Below are positions 29,299-38,970 of a stretch of DNA of 64,000 nt, piece after piece. The DNA comes from Shouchella clausii. Lineage in GTDB: Bacteria; Bacillota; Bacilli; Bacillales; Bacillaceae_D. Under the pieces are notes generated by a model. The model was given only the letters and a program-made list of their open reading frames with translations. It was not told where the DNA came from and did no database searches. Within the stretch, counting starts at the first letter, position 1. Each line of letters begins with the position of its first letter. The DNA lies in assembly GCF_001598215.1 (NCBI RefSeq), contig NZ_BCXJ01000005.1:124001-188000 (forward strand), written 5' to 3'. A program made the translations under genes and the position numbers.

Positions 29299-30546
29299 TT
29301 GTCTGTAATCGCATCATCGCAACCGCATCGAGACATCCAACAGAACAAAGCACCCGCTTTAAACCGCCCACAAAACCGACTTGTCATTGGCGGCCTTGTG
29401 GTCGCGGCAGCGTTAACACTATTTTTGGCTTTTACACAAGATATTGTCCAACCGCTGCTACTTGTCATCGGTTTAGGGCTTGGGTATACATTGTTCCATG
29501 CTCGTTTCGGCTTTACATCGGCTTTTCGGCGCCTTGCCTCTGTCGGCAACGGCCAAGCCATTCGCGCCCATATGGTCATGCTTGCTGTTGCTTGTTCTTT
29601 ATTTGCGCCGATTCTCGCAATAGGCACGACTTTTTTTGGCGCTGAAGCAACGGGTAACGTCTCGCCTGTTGGCGTCAGTTTGATTGTCGGCGCCTTTTTG
29701 TTCGGCATCGGCATGCAGCTTGGCGGCGGCTGTGCCTCAGGAACTTTGTACGCCGTTGGCGGCGGTCGTTCTGTTATGTTTATTACGCTATTATTCTTTA
29801 TCATCGGTTCAACGATTGGCGCAGCACACTTTAACTTTTGGATGAACGATATGCCAGCCGCAGAACCGTTTTCCCTTGCTACCTCAACGAACCTTGGTTA
29901 CGGCGGGGCTTGGCTCGTATCGTTGTTGATTTTTGGAGCCGCCATTCTGTTGTCGCTCTGGATCGAGAAAAAACGCAATCCGCCGAAAATGGCAGCTTTG
30001 CCTTCAGCAAGTGGTTGGAAACGGATTTTCCGCGGTTCGTGGCCACTTATGGCCGCAGCAGTTGCCCTAGCAGTGCTCAATGCGCTTACTCTTCTTACGC
30101 GCGGTTCGCCATGGGGCGTGACGTCTGCTTTTACTCTCTGGGGCTCAAAAGCAGCAGAATCGCTTGGATTTAACGTAGAAAGCTGGGGTTATTGGCAAGG
30201 CAACGTTGACGCTCTTCACGCTTCGATTTTCGCTGATACGACAACCGTATTGAATTTCGGCGTCATTTTAGGAGCCTTTATTGCTTCTGCAGCAGGCGGC
30301 CTATTCAAATTCTCTACCATCACTGCCAAAAATGCCGCAGCATCCGTAATTGGCGGATTGCTTATGGGCTACGGCGCACGCCTTGCTTTCGGCTGTAACG
30401 TCGGCGCTTATTTTAGCGGTATCGCTTCCTTTAGCGCCCACGGCTATATTTGGGGGGTAATGGCGCTTGGCGGTACCTTTTTGGCTCTATATTTACGGCC
30501 CCTTTTTGGCCTTTCTGTGCCAAAACCGAAAGACACATTTTGTTAA
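29299..30546 (+). CDS. YeeE/YedE family thiosulfate-type membrane transporter
   Basis: About 415 residues and ten to twelve spans in two repeats. Each repeat carries the sulfur-transport motif of the family: GIGMQLGGGCASGTLYAVGGG near residue 138 and GYGARLAFGCNVGAYFSGI near residue 355, with conserved cysteines. The family includes TsuA, a thiosulfate importer. The frame opens with GTG 29290, but TTG 29299 is eight bases after AGAAGG and gives the better start; TTG 29296 is also possible. A terminator follows. The sulfate importer lies about 5 kb away, so sulfur uptake is well represented here. Confidence 0.88.
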   Translation: MSVIASSQPHRDIQQNKAPALNRPQNRLVIGGLVVAAALTLFLAFTQDIVQPLLLVIGLGLGYTLFHARFGFTSAFRRLASVGNGQAIRAHMVMLAVACSLFAPILAIGTTFFGAEATGNVSPVGVSLIVGAFLFGIGMQLGGGCASGTLYAVGGGRSVMFITLLFFIIGSTIGAAHFNFWMNDMPAAEPFSLATSTNLGYGGAWLVSLLIFGAAILLSLWIEKKRNPPKMAALPSASGWKRIFRGSWPLMAAAVALAVLNALTLLTRGSPWGVTSAFTLWGSKAAESLGFNVESWGYWQGNVDALHASIFADTTTVLNFGVILGAFIASAAGGLFKFSTITAKNAAASVIGGLLMGYGARLAFGCNVGAYFSGIASFSAHGYIWGVMALGGTFLALYLRPLFGLSVPKPKDTFC

Positions 30547-30550
30547 ACCG

Positions 30551-30583
30551 AACCGGCTTGGGAATCTTTCCCGGCCGGTTTTT
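30551..30583 (+). terminator. Terminator after the YeeE/YedE gene
   Basis: Stem AACCGGC/GCCGGTT with an inner GGGA/TCCC helix, followed by TTT. Confidence 0.85.
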
Positions 30584-30660
30584 GCTTGCTCCAGTCCGCT
30601 CCGCCACCCCCAATTGAGGTTATTGTAGCATAGTGGCAGATGGGCGAAAGAAATTTTCGT

Positions 30661-30707
30661 AAAAAAACAAAAAAGTTTGGCGCTGTAATGGACTAAATCG
30701 CCAAACT
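30661..30707 (-). terminator. Orphan minus-strand terminator-like hairpin
   Basis: A perfect 9-base stem AGTTTGGCG/CGCCAAACT at 30674-30682 and 30699-30707 is followed on the minus strand only by a run of TTTTTTGTTTTTTT. Both flanking genes run on the plus strand, so it ends no annotated gene. A possible minus-strand TATAAT near 30735 would give an RNA of about 60 bases. Confidence 0.6.
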
Positions 30708-30787
30708 GTTGTATGGTGTTTATTATAGAAATTTTCATTCGATATAATGCCATAATCGTTCTTATTTTAGGAGTAGGAGGACACCCG

Positions 30788-31774
30788 ATGAGAAAACATC
30801 TTTTATTTACGGTAGTACTTACATCTATAGCTGGCCTTCTTGTTGCCTGCGGAAGCACCGAGCAATCAGGAGAAGCGGAAGGAGAACGTGTTGATATCGG
30901 CATTGTCCAGTATGCCGATCACCCTTCATTGGACCAAGCAACAGAAGGGTTCCAAGCTGCGCTTGAGGACTCAGCGCTTAACGTAACATTTGACGAAAAC
31001 AATGCAAACGGAGATGCCAACACGTTGCAAACGATCGCTGACAAGCTTATTGGCAATGAAGTTGACCTTGTATTTGCCAATGCTACCCCAGCAGCACAGA
31101 TTATGGCCTCGTCGATAACGGAAGTCCCAATCTTGTTTACCTCTGTTACGGACCCAGTAGGGGCTCAACTCGTCGATTCATTAGAAGAGCCAGGGGGAAA
31201 TGTATCAGGCACGGTTGACTTCCATCCAGAAGCCATCGAAAAATCGATCACACTAATGGATGAAGAGTTCGGCCTCGAACGGATCGGCATGGTCTACAAC
31301 GCTGGCGAGCAAAACTCGCAACACCAAGTCAACCTTGCCAAAGAAGCTGCTGAAGCTAGGGGAATGTCGATTGTAGAAGCAACCGTGCAAACGTCTGCTG
31401 ACGTGCAAACGGCAACAGAAAGCTTAATTGGCGAAATCGACGCCCTTTATATCATTACCGATAATGATGTTGTTGCTGGATTAGATGCTGTCATTGGCGT
31501 CGCTGAAAGGGAGCAATTGCCGCTATTTGTTGGCGAAATAGACTCTGTGGAAGCAGGAGGGCTTGCTGGTTTTGGCTTTTCCTATTATGACATTGGCTAC
31601 AAAGCGGGGGAAATGGCAGTTGAGATCTTAAATGACGGAGCGGATGTGAGCACGATGTCCGTTGAACTGCCGCCAGAACTCAATTTAGTGTTTAATCGCG
31701 GTGCTGCGGAACGAATGGGAATTGAATGGCAAGACGATTGGGAAGACCTTGCTGACGATGTCATCGATGAGTAA
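30788..31774 (+). CDS. ABC transporter substrate-binding lipoprotein (TrpX/DUF534 type)
   Basis: The 328-residue protein has a lipoprotein signal with lipobox LLVACGS and the ABC_sub_bind (DUF534) pattern: VDIGIVQYADHPSLDQA, NANGDANTLQTIADKL, VDLVFANATPAAQ and DPVGAQLVDSLEEPGGNVSG. Family members bind tryptophan or other amino acids and nucleoside-like ligands. Frames upstream of 30788 lack a ribosome site; the ATG there follows GTAGGAGGACACCCG. A TATAAT lies about 40 bases upstream. It heads a three-gene importer. No T-box is visible, so the tryptophan role is not shown. Confidence 0.9.
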   Translation: MRKHLLFTVVLTSIAGLLVACGSTEQSGEAEGERVDIGIVQYADHPSLDQATEGFQAALEDSALNVTFDENNANGDANTLQTIADKLIGNEVDLVFANATPAAQIMASSITEVPILFTSVTDPVGAQLVDSLEEPGGNVSGTVDFHPEAIEKSITLMDEEFGLERIGMVYNAGEQNSQHQVNLAKEAAEARGMSIVEATVQTSADVQTATESLIGEIDALYIITDNDVVAGLDAVIGVAEREQLPLFVGEIDSVEAGGLAGFGFSYYDIGYKAGEMAVEILNDGADVSTMSVELPPELNLVFNRGAAERMGIEWQDDWEDLADDVIDE

Positions 31775-31795
31775 CGCAAAGGAAGTGAAAATCGG

Positions 31796-32806
31796 ATGTT
31801 TACCGCTGTTTTTGGAGCTGTAGAGCTCGGCTTAATTTATGGAATCATGGCGCTCGGCGTCTACTTGTCATTCCGGATTCTCGATTTTCCTGATTTGACC
31901 GTTGACGGCAGCTACGTAACAGGTGCTGCCGTTGCTGCGATTATGATTACAAGCGGCTACTCGCCTTTGCTTGCTACGTTTTGCGCCCTCGTTGTCGGCT
32001 TTATCGCCGGTTGCTTAACAGGAACGCTCCATACAAAAGGGAAAATCAATCCTCTTCTATCCGGGATTTTAATGATGATTGCTTTATATTCGATTAACTT
32101 GCGGATTATGGGCAACAGCCCAAACATCTCGCTTATGCGTGAGGATTCATTGCTCACTGTTTTTTCGGAGTGGTGGGCAGGCTTGCCGATTGACAATGCG
32201 GTCAACGGCGCCTTGACATCGATTGGGCTAGGTGCATTTACCCCATCAAGCTGGTCGATACTGGTCTTCGTCATTGTCCTCGTCTTAGCGGTCAAGCTTG
32301 TCATTGACTTCTTTTTAAAAACCGAGTCAGGCCTTGCCTTGCGTGCGACTGGCGACAATCCGAAAATGATCCGCAGCTTATCAGCTAACACGGACCGACT
32401 TAAAATTATTGGCCTCGGCATGTCCAATGCCTTTGTTGCACTAGCCGGTGCAACCGCAGCCCAGTATACAAAATTTGCTGATGTCAACATGGGCATAGGT
32501 ATGATTATTATCGGGCTTGCTTCTGTCATTATTGGCGAAGCTCTGTTTGGCAAAGGTTCGCTCGTTAAGATTACATTTGCCGTCATTATTGGCGCTGTTG
32601 TCTACCGCATCATTATTGCACTGGCGCTTCGGGTTGAGTTTTTAGAAGCAGGCGATTTGCGGTTAATCACAGCAATAATCGTCATTTGCGCCCTTGTTGT
32701 GCCAATGCTGCTCGAGCAGTCACGCAACAAAACCCGCAAAGCGAAACGGCTTAAAGCGATTCAGCAAGAAAGGAAGGAGGCTAGCAGCCTTGCTTCGCCT
32801 AAATGA
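31796..32806 (+). CDS. ABC transporter permease (BPD_transp_2, TrpY type)
   Basis: The 336-residue protein has about eight to ten spans. It begins FGAVELGLIYGIMALGVYLSFRILDFPDLTVDGSY, a hallmark of the TrpY/YqgJ-like permease group, and has ALRATGDNPKMIRSLSAN near residue 180, the loop that contacts the ATPase. The ATG follows AAAGGAAGTGAAAATCGG and lies 21 bases after the binding-protein gene. Its C-terminal tail is basic and overlaps the ATPase gene. Confidence 0.92.
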   Translation: MFTAVFGAVELGLIYGIMALGVYLSFRILDFPDLTVDGSYVTGAAVAAIMITSGYSPLLATFCALVVGFIAGCLTGTLHTKGKINPLLSGILMMIALYSINLRIMGNSPNISLMREDSLLTVFSEWWAGLPIDNAVNGALTSIGLGAFTPSSWSILVFVIVLVLAVKLVIDFFLKTESGLALRATGDNPKMIRSLSANTDRLKIIGLGMSNAFVALAGATAAQYTKFADVNMGIGMIIIGLASVIIGEALFGKGSLVKITFAVIIGAVVYRIIIALALRVEFLEAGDLRLITAIIVICALVVPMLLEQSRNKTRKAKRLKAIQQERKEASSLASPK

Positions 32807-33587
32807 GATTTATAAAGTCTTTAACGAAGGCTCTGTCGATGAAAAAATGGCGCTCCAGTCAATCAATCTTACGCTCGAAGAAGGCGACTTTGTTACGGTG
32901 ATCGGCAGCAACGGCGCCGGCAAATCAACATTGATGAATTTAATTGCTGGACACCTGGCTCCTGATGTCGGCACGATTGACATTAACGGAAAAAATGTCA
33001 CCAATCTCCCTGAACACGAACGGGCTAAACTGATTGGCCGCGTGTTCCAGGACCCGCAAGCAGGCACAGCTCCTTCGATGACAATTGAGGAAAACATGGC
33101 GATGGCGTACAGCCGCGCCAAAAGACGGTCGTTTTTCCGGATCGGGGTAACCAAAAACAGGCGCGCTTTTTTCCAGGAACAACTTGCCTCGCTAGGCATG
33201 GGCTTGGAAGACCGTTTAACTGCTAAAGTTGGATTTCTGTCAGGTGGAGAACGGCAAGCGCTATCGCTTTTGATGGCGACTTTTACAAACCCGTCGATTC
33301 TATTGCTAGATGAACATACGGCTGCGCTCGATCCATCCCGGGCTGAACTGATTACTGACAAAACACGGGAAATGGTTAGCAAAACAAAATTAACAACGCT
33401 GATGGTCACCCATAATATGCAGCAAGCACTGGATCTTGGCAACCGTTTGATTATGATGGACAAAGGACAGGTCATTTTTGAGGCAACAGCAGCCGAAAAG
33501 CGAAAACTGACCGTGGAGAAGCTGTTAAGTGAATTTCAAAAAATCCGCGGCGGCCAATTTGCGGACGATCGTGCCGTTTTAAGTTAA
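32790..33587 (+). CDS. ABC transporter ATPase (TrpZ type)
   Basis: The protein is 265 residues with Walker A GSNGAGKST, signature FLSGGERQALS, Walker B ILLLDEHTAALDP and H-loop VTHNMQQAL. The DEHTAALD form is typical of the TrpZ-like group. The frame opens far upstream, but the TTG at 32790 follows AGGAAGGAGGCTAGCAGCC and gives the family N-terminus LLRLNEIYKVF. It overlaps the permease by 17 bases. It drives the importer. Confidence 0.92.
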   Translation: MLRLNEIYKVFNEGSVDEKMALQSINLTLEEGDFVTVIGSNGAGKSTLMNLIAGHLAPDVGTIDINGKNVTNLPEHERAKLIGRVFQDPQAGTAPSMTIEENMAMAYSRAKRRSFFRIGVTKNRRAFFQEQLASLGMGLEDRLTAKVGFLSGGERQALSLLMATFTNPSILLLDEHTAALDPSRAELITDKTREMVSKTKLTTLMVTHNMQQALDLGNRLIMMDKGQVIFEATAAEKRKLTVEKLLSEFQKIRGGQFADDRAVLS

Positions 33588-33610
33588 GGATCATGCAAGT
33601 GTTACCGTCC

Positions 33611-33650
33611 GAGGGCATTCACTAAGAAACGTAAGTGAATGCCCTTCGTG
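33611..33650. terminator. Terminator shared by the importer and the convergent acyltransferase gene
   Basis: A 12-base perfect stem AGGGCATTCACT/AGTGAATGCCCT (33612-33623, 33634-33645). The T stretch is short on either side. Confidence 0.75.
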
Positions 33651-33651
33651 T

Positions 33652-34662
33652 TTAGAACGCAGGCTGATGTTGCCTGCTAGAAGCAACCATTCCAAGGTTC
33701 AACTCTGTTTCAAACTGGACCCCAGGAGAACGAACGGCTAAATCATACCTTGGCTTCTTTTTTTCATCCGTAAAATACCCACAGCCAATTGTGTCCCCTT
33801 TAGCTAGGAATACTGGATTATTTAGCAAAAAGTTTTTTATGGCAGGGGATTGGACATTTGCACTTAACAAGACCCGCTTGTCTGCAAAAGCAGCAGGCGG
33901 CCATTTCACCGCTGTAGCAAACCGCTTTTTATACTGGACCGTCCCTTTCGACAAAAACGGTTCCCCCCCTTGGAAGTCGACTTCATCGATGTCACACTCT
34001 CCACATGCCCATTCCAGCAAAAAGTCATAAACAGCAGCTTGTGCGCCACTTTGGCGGTGTCGTGCCTCGCCGCCAGCTACCCCTATCAATCTTGCATCTA
34101 AACGGCGATGTTCTCTGTTTATTGCACATAAACCACCGCTAACAGCAAGCCCGTTTTCTTTAACGAGAAACAGTTTCCCGCTCTTAAACAATTTTTCATA
34201 GGCAGTATCCACAGGTTCACTGATCGCGCTGTCGCCATGGCGATTTTTAATCGTCGGCTTATGCATATTATAATAAAACTCGAAAAAATCGCTTTCTTTT
34301 TCTGCTACCTCATACACAAACCTGCCTTCATTTTTACGGCGCCGTTTCCTTTCTTGTTTAGCCATCGATTGGACCAATTCGGAAAACGGCCGCCTCGTAT
34401 CAGCAGCTTGGTGGATACGGAATGGCAAAGACCATACGCCATGTTGCACCGCTTTGTTTTCAGCCTCGTCCTTCCCAACTATTTCTAACCGCAAATCGCC
34501 TTCCTTTTCAATCATACATTCTGTTTCTGTTACTGGCCCGCTGCCAAAAAGGCGTTTTTTGACAAACGGGAACAGCCAGTGCTTGTCTTCCGTTGCGCCG
34601 ATAAACTGGAGGGAGATTTCTTCGCCATTCACATTGCCGAACGCCTCGGTTCCATATGGCAT
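33652..34662 (-). CDS. FemAB/GNAT-like acyltransferase domain protein
   Basis: Starting at ATG 34662 the protein has about 336 residues. The centre carries a GNAT_6/FemAB-like region: FFEFYYNMHKPTIKNRHGD, LFKSGKLFLVKENGLAVSGGL, GGEARHRQSGAQAAVYDFLLEWA and VDFQGGEPFLSKGTVQYKKRF. Such proteins transfer acyl or aminoacyl groups to cell-wall or polysaccharide precursors. The frame extends to 34755, but the internal ATG follows AGAGGTGCTACTA and is preferred. It is a single gene opposite the TrpXYZ-type unit. Substrate is unknown. Confidence 0.65.
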   Translation of the reverse strand: MPYGTEAFGNVNGEEISLQFIGATEDKHWLFPFVKKRLFGSGPVTETECMIEKEGDLRLEIVGKDEAENKAVQHGVWSLPFRIHQAADTRRPFSELVQSMAKQERKRRRKNEGRFVYEVAEKESDFFEFYYNMHKPTIKNRHGDSAISEPVDTAYEKLFKSGKLFLVKENGLAVSGGLCAINREHRRLDARLIGVAGGEARHRQSGAQAAVYDFLLEWACGECDIDEVDFQGGEPFLSKGTVQYKKRFATAVKWPPAAFADKRVLLSANVQSPAIKNFLLNNPVFLAKGDTIGCGYFTDEKKKPRYDLAVRSPGVQFETELNLGMVASSRQHQPAF

Positions 34663-34800
34663 TAGTAGCACCTCTATTCCAATTTTTTCATCTATCGTTA
34701 TTGTACCATTTCTTCTCAAATTTGACATCCACCGATCGTTGATAAACGTTACCATTCAAAAAAACAATCCTATTCACCAGATTGCTTTTTTGAAGGAGAA

Positions 34801-35874
34801 CTAAATGGTATAATCGCTTACTTGGAAGACGCCTAGTTTTTCTGGTCGAATGTACGCTTTATCACCGATAGAAAGCCCCAGTTGCGCAAATGTTTTTTTA
34901 GGCAGCTGAATCTCAATTGTACCGCCTTCTCCCGCCCACTTTGCATCAATAAATACAATTGGCCCTACAGGATGGACAGAAACAATGTCAACTTGCAAAT
35001 CCCCTTCGCCTTCATATGTTTTGGAAACAGCGATTTCATGGGGGCGAGCATACCCAACGACCGGTCCATTTGTGGTGGCGTCTGTTGCAGCAAGCTCCCA
35101 TTTGGCGCCGGCAACGGCCAATTTTCCAGATTGGCTAACGCCTCTAAACGGATAGGCATTGCCTAGGAATTCGTAAACGAAAGGGCTATTCGGCTCCTCA
35201 TATACTTCCGTTGGCGTGCCAGCCTGTTCAATCTCGCCTTTATTCATAACGACAATCTTATCCGCAACATCTAGCGCTTCTTCTTGGTCGTGTGTGACAA
35301 ACACAGTCGTAATGCCCGTTTCTTTGTGCAACGTCCTCAGCCAGCGCCTTAGTTCTTTTCGCACTTGGGCATCAAGGGCACCAAATGGCTCGTCAAGCAA
35401 CAGTACTTCAGGCTTGATCGCCAGTGCCCGAGCAAGGGCGACTCGCTGGCGCTGGCCGCCAGAAAGCTCTGATGGACGGCGCTTTTCAAGTCCTTCTAGT
35501 TTGACAAGCGCCAGCAGCTGTTCGACAATGCTCTTAATCTCTGCTTTGCTTGGCCGTTCCGATCGTTTCGATACGTTTAAGCCATAGGCAATGTTCTGCG
35601 CGACGGTCATATGGGCAAATAATGCATAGTGCTGGAACACAAATCCTACTTTTCGTTTTCTTGGATTAACGTCTGTGACATGTTTTCCATTGATCCAAAC
35701 TTCTCCAGAGTCAACTGCTTCAAGGCCAGCAATCATTCGCAAAAGCGTTGTTTTTCCCGATCCTGACGGGCCGAGCAAAGCAAGCAGCTCCCCTTGCTCT
35801 ACCTGTAAATCTACTTGCTTTAAAACATGGGTGTTCCCAAAGCGTTTGTCAATTTTGTTCAGTGAGATCGTCAT
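34801..35874 (-). CDS. cysA: Sulfate/thiosulfate ABC transporter ATPase CysA
   Basis: The 357-residue protein has Walker [11 protein letters not shown]-loop FVFQHYALF, signature [16 protein letters not shown], Walker [16 protein letters not shown] and H-loop VTHDQEEAL, followed by a C-terminal TOBE-like regulatory domain. The order and sequence match CysA. It overlaps cysW by 26 bases and is the last gene of the sbp-cysT-cysW-cysA operon. A separate acyltransferase gene starts beyond it. Confidence 0.95.
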   Translation of the reverse strand: MTISLNKIDKRFGNTHVLKQVDLQVEQGELLALLGPSGSGKTTLLRMIAGLEAVDSGEVWINGKHVTDVNPRKRKVGFVFQHYALFAHMTVAQNIAYGLNVSKRSERPSKAEIKSIVEQLLALVKLEGLEKRRPSELSGGQRQRVALARALAIKPEVLLLDEPFGALDAQVRKELRRWLRTLHKETGITTVFVTHDQEEALDVADKIVVMNKGEIEQAGTPTEVYEEPNSPFVYEFLGNAYPFRGVSQSGKLAVAGAKWELAATDATTNGPVVGYARPHEIAVSKTYEGEGDLQVDIVSVHPVGPIVFIDAKWAGEGGTIEIQLPKKTFAQLGLSIGDKAYIRPEKLGVFQVSDYTI

Positions 35875-36655
35875 AGCTCCTCCTTTTTTGCCGCCACTCT
35901 ACCCATTGTTTAACGCCAATTGTAACGAGAGCAAATAGCGACATGAGCGCCGCTACTGCAAATGAAGCAGTAAATTGGTATTCATTGTACAGAATTTCAA
36001 TATGTAAAGGCATCGTATTTGTTTGGCCTCGAATGCGCCCTGATACAACTGATACAGCGCCAAATTCGCCAATCGCCCGGGCGCTGCATAGAATGACGCC
36101 ATACAATAGCCCCCATTTAATTGCCGGAAGCGTGACATGCCAAAATGTCCGCCATCCACCTGCCCCTAGTGTGAGCGAGGCTTCTTCAGCCTCAGAGCCT
36201 TGTGCTTCCATTAACGGAATGAGTTCCCTTGCAATAAAAGGCAATGTCACAAACATCGTGGCCAGCACAATTCCTGGGACGGCAAAAATGATTTGAAAAC
36301 CCTGCGCTTGAAGCCATTCGCCAAAAAAGCCGTGAACACCATATAACAAAATAAACACTAGACCAGCAATAACTGGCGATACAGCAAAAGGAACTTCAAT
36401 TAAGGTGATGAGCAACTGCCTTCCACGAAAACGGAATTTTGTCAGTAGCCACGCTGCCGACAAGCCAAACAACAGTTGCAACGGCACGGTAATCACAGTG
36501 ACAAGCAGCGTAAGCTGAATCGCCGAACGTGCCGCAGGCTCTGTAATCGCTGCAAAAAACACCGCTAGCCCTTGTGAAAACGCCCCTGCAAAAATCACGA
36601 TAAGCGGGAGCAATAAAAAAGCAATTAAAAACAAAAAAGCGACAATGGTTAACAG
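35849..36655 (-). CDS. cysW: Sulfate ABC transporter permease CysW with non-ATG start
   Basis: The permease has six spans, the EAA loop [21 protein letters not shown] and the [16 protein letters not shown]-type segment of CysW (here [19 protein letters not shown]). The nearest usual start in frame, TTG 36634, has no ribosome site and cuts into the first span. CTG 36655 lies seven bases after GTGGAG and restores the span; an ATA at 36685 lies eight bases after a GGGGG run. The frame is continuous with cysT through only its TAA stop. I mark the CTG start as the best choice. It forms the sulfate channel with CysT. Confidence 0.85.
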   Translation of the reverse strand: MLTIVAFLFLIAFLLLPLIVIFAGAFSQGLAVFFAAITEPAARSAIQLTLLVTVITVPLQLLFGLSAAWLLTKFRFRGRQLLITLIEVPFAVSPVIAGLVFILLYGVHGFFGEWLQAQGFQIIFAVPGIVLATMFVTLPFIARELIPLMEAQGSEAEEASLTLGAGGWRTFWHVTLPAIKWGLLYGVILCSARAIGEFGAVSVVSGRIRGQTNTMPLHIEILYNEYQFTASFAVAALMSLFALVTIGVKQWVEWRQKRRSYDDLTEQN

Positions 36656-36688
36656 AAGTTGGCTCCACGTTTTGCAGCTGTTTATTTT

Positions 36689-37519
36689 TTACGCCCCCTT
36701 TTGCCCTAATCGTTTTGACAATAGCCACTGCAAGCCATTAGTAAGCAGCAACAGCAAGAATGACACGACTAGCATAACGACCGCAATCGCGGTAGCGCCC
36801 CCGTAGTCAAATTGCTCGAGCTTTGTCATAATCAAAAGCGGCACTATTTCTGTTTGCATAGGCATATTTCCGGCAATAAACACAACAGAACCGTATTCAC
36901 CTAACGCTCTGGCAAAGGCAAGCGCCATCCCTGCCAATAGCGCCGGGGCCAACACCGGAAAAATGACAGTTAAAAATGTCTTTACTGGCGTTGCCCCTAA
37001 AAGGGCTGACGCTTCCTCCACTTCCTTGTCGAGGTTTTTAAGCACAGGTTCAACCATCCGGACAACAAACGGCAAGCCGATAAAAGTTAACGCAATCGTG
37101 ACGCCAATAGGCGTAAAGGCAACCTCTATGCCTAAAGGCGCAAGCAATGAACCAATCCAGCCATTTTCCGTATAGAGGCTTGTTAAGGCGATGCCCGCTA
37201 CTGCTGTCGGTAAAGCAAACGGCAAATCGATCATGCCATCCATCAAACGTTTCCCAAAAAACGAGTAGCGTGCCATCACCCATGCCACTAAAAGTCCAAA
37301 CACGCCGTTGATTAATGCTGCCATCAAGGCAGCCGAGAAGCTTAATCGAAATGCAGCGAACACGCGGGGGTCATTCACAGCATTCCAAAACGTTTCCCAA
37401 CCGTTGTGGACAGTAAACAACAGCAACGCAGCTAACGGAATGAGCACCACAAAGCTCAAATAGAGCATTGTAAACCCAAAGCTTAAGCCAAATCCAGGCA
37501 ATATCCGTTTCATAGCCAA
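36689..37519 (-). CDS. cysT: Sulfate ABC transporter permease CysT
   Basis: The 276-residue permease has six spans and the CysT pattern: GFGLSFGFTMLYLSFVVLIP at the N-terminus, GLLVAWVMARYSFFGKRLMD, the EAA loop LLGATPVKTFLTVIFPVLAP, and ALGEYGSVVFIAGNMP. It is the second gene of the sulfate import operon, downstream of the binding protein by about 60 bases. The stop TAA is immediately followed by the cysW frame in the same register. Confidence 0.94.
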   Translation of the reverse strand: MAMKRILPGFGLSFGFTMLYLSFVVLIPLAALLLFTVHNGWETFWNAVNDPRVFAAFRLSFSAALMAALINGVFGLLVAWVMARYSFFGKRLMDGMIDLPFALPTAVAGIALTSLYTENGWIGSLLAPLGIEVAFTPIGVTIALTFIGLPFVVRMVEPVLKNLDKEVEEASALLGATPVKTFLTVIFPVLAPALLAGMALAFARALGEYGSVVFIAGNMPMQTEIVPLLIMTKLEQFDYGGATAIAVVMLVVSFLLLLLTNGLQWLLSKRLGQKGA

Positions 37520-37579
37520 ACTCCTATCGTCTGATTTTCTAGTTGTTCCATGCCTCCAATCAAGGCTGCAACGCTGGCA

Positions 37580-38602
37580 TTAATTGGGCTGGTATATCTG
37601 GTCAAATATGCCGCCGTCAGCAAAATGTTTGGCCTGCGCCTCTTCCCAGCCGCCGAATTTTTCGTCAATTGTAAATAGCTCTACTTCTGGAAATACATCG
37701 CGATGCTCCTCTAAAACCGCTTCATTCCGTGGCCGGTAATAATGGTCGGCAATCAACTCCTGCCCTTCATCGCTGTAAAGAAATTGCAAATAGGCTTCTG
37801 CTACTTCTCTCGTCCCTTTTTGATCGACAACTTTATCGACAATGGCGACAGGCGGTTCCGTTAAAATCGACATCGACGGTGTCACAATATCAAACTCAGA
37901 ATCGCCGAGCTCATTTGCGGCAAGAATCGCTTCATTCTCCCATGCCAACAGAACATCGCCGATACCCCGTTCCACAAAAGAAGTCGTAGCGCCCCTGGCG
38001 CCTGAATCTAATGCAGTTACATTTTGGTACAAGTCTCCAACAAATTGTTGCGCCCCTTCCTCTGAGCCATAGGTTTCCTCTGCGTAACCCCAAGCCGCTA
38101 AATAGTTCCAACGTGCCCCGCCTGACGTTTTCGGGTTTGGCGTGACCACTTCCACATCATCGCGAATGAGGTCATCCCAATCTTCAATTTGTTTTGGGTT
38201 TCCTTTGCGGACAAGAAAATTAATCGTCGACGTATAAGGAGAAGATTGATCGGCAAATTGCTGCTGCCAAGATGGATCAAGAAGCTCCCGTTCTTGCAAA
38301 ATATCAATATCATAAGCAAGCGCTAACGTAACGACATCCGCCTCCAAGCCGTCGAGAACGGAGCGCACTTGGCTGCCTGAACCGCCGTGGGAGGTGTTAA
38401 TCACGACTTGCTCACCGGTTTTTTCCAACCAATAGTCGGCAAATGCCTTGTTTACGTCTGCATATAATTCTCTTGTTGGGTCATAAGAAACATTTAAAAT
38501 CTCGACTGAATCCCCCTCCCCTGATGTTTCTCCACCAGAAGGAGCACAAGCCGCAAGCAGCACTCCTACCATTGCGACGGTAACGCCATATCCGATTTTC
38601 AT
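37580..38602 (-). CDS. sbp: Sulfate-binding lipoprotein (Sbp/CysP)
   Basis: The 340-residue protein has a lipobox VLLAACAPS and the sulfate-binding pattern [38 protein letters not shown] and [14 protein letters not shown], all conserved in Sbp and CysP. It captures sulfate or thiosulfate outside the membrane. ATG follows AAAGGGGTGTGATTCT. It heads the four-gene operon, which has a near-consensus promoter. No assimilation genes (cysH, sat) are in the window. Confidence 0.94.
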   Translation of the reverse strand: MKIGYGVTVAMVGVLLAACAPSGGETSGEGDSVEILNVSYDPTRELYADVNKAFADYWLEKTGEQVVINTSHGGSGSQVRSVLDGLEADVVTLALAYDIDILQERELLDPSWQQQFADQSSPYTSTINFLVRKGNPKQIEDWDDLIRDDVEVVTPNPKTSGGARWNYLAAWGYAEETYGSEEGAQQFVGDLYQNVTALDSGARGATTSFVERGIGDVLLAWENEAILAANELGDSEFDIVTPSMSILTEPPVAIVDKVVDQKGTREVAEAYLQFLYSDEGQELIADHYYRPRNEAVLEEHRDVFPEVELFTIDEKFGGWEEAQAKHFADGGIFDQIYQPN

Positions 38603-38713
38603 AGAATCACACCCCTTTAATCCGATTTAATTGATTAAAAATAGAAAATTACTTGGTTTAAAATCATTAAAGACGAACCTGCTATAAACAGATTCCTAAA
38701 AACAACTGACTCT

Positions 38714-38742
38714 ATATTATTCTCACTATTCCGACCTGTCAA
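38714..38742 (-). promoter_or_regulatory. Sulfate importer promoter
   Basis: On the minus strand a consensus TTGACA (38742-38737) and TAATAT (38719-38714) are spaced by exactly 17 bases. The leader is about 110 bases and I found no S-box (SAM riboswitch) pattern. The surrounding gap (38603-38970) otherwise holds an 83-codon frame without a ribosome site that I regard as chance. Confidence 0.85.
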
Positions 38743-38970
38743 TAGGTTTTTCGCTATTTCCTCGACAAACAACAGGGCTCCTAAGCAACGTAAACAGCTT
38801 GAATTCGTTCCATGCCCCCTTTGCTCAATTGGCGTTAACACCGAAAGAACAATCTGCTTCTCTTTTGCGATTGCGCTTTTTTCCACAATTGAGGATGTTT
38901 CCTCTTTTTCTGGACAGCTGTTTCCTGTAAAATGTAAAAAGAAGCATGAACCCTACTACAGAGGTGTGAG

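Noticed and set aside
29283-29804. 173-codon minus-strand frame opposite the YeeE/YedE gene
   Set aside because: It is antisense to a clear membrane transporter gene, lacks a ribosome site and shows no family pattern; shadow of the real gene.
30590-30787. T-box leader for a tryptophan-type importer
   Set aside because: No TGGNACCGCG-type T-box sequence and no matching stem arrangement seen; the only hairpin is a minus-strand terminator.
31957-32586. 209-codon minus-strand frame opposite the TrpY-type permease
   Set aside because: Antisense to a well-supported permease and without a plausible start site; treated as chance.
32810-33475. 221-codon minus-strand frame opposite the TrpZ-type ATPase
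   Set aside because: The plus strand has Walker A, signature and Walker B motifs in the same interval; the antisense frame has none.
38603-38720. S-box (SAM) riboswitch upstream of the sulfate operon
   Set aside because: Searched for the conserved S-box core bases and terminator arrangement and found neither.
38635-38886. 83-codon minus-strand frame between the sulfate operon and the YbaK gene
   Set aside because: It spans the consensus TTGACA/TAATAT promoter of sbp and lacks a ribosome site, so it is not credible as a gene.
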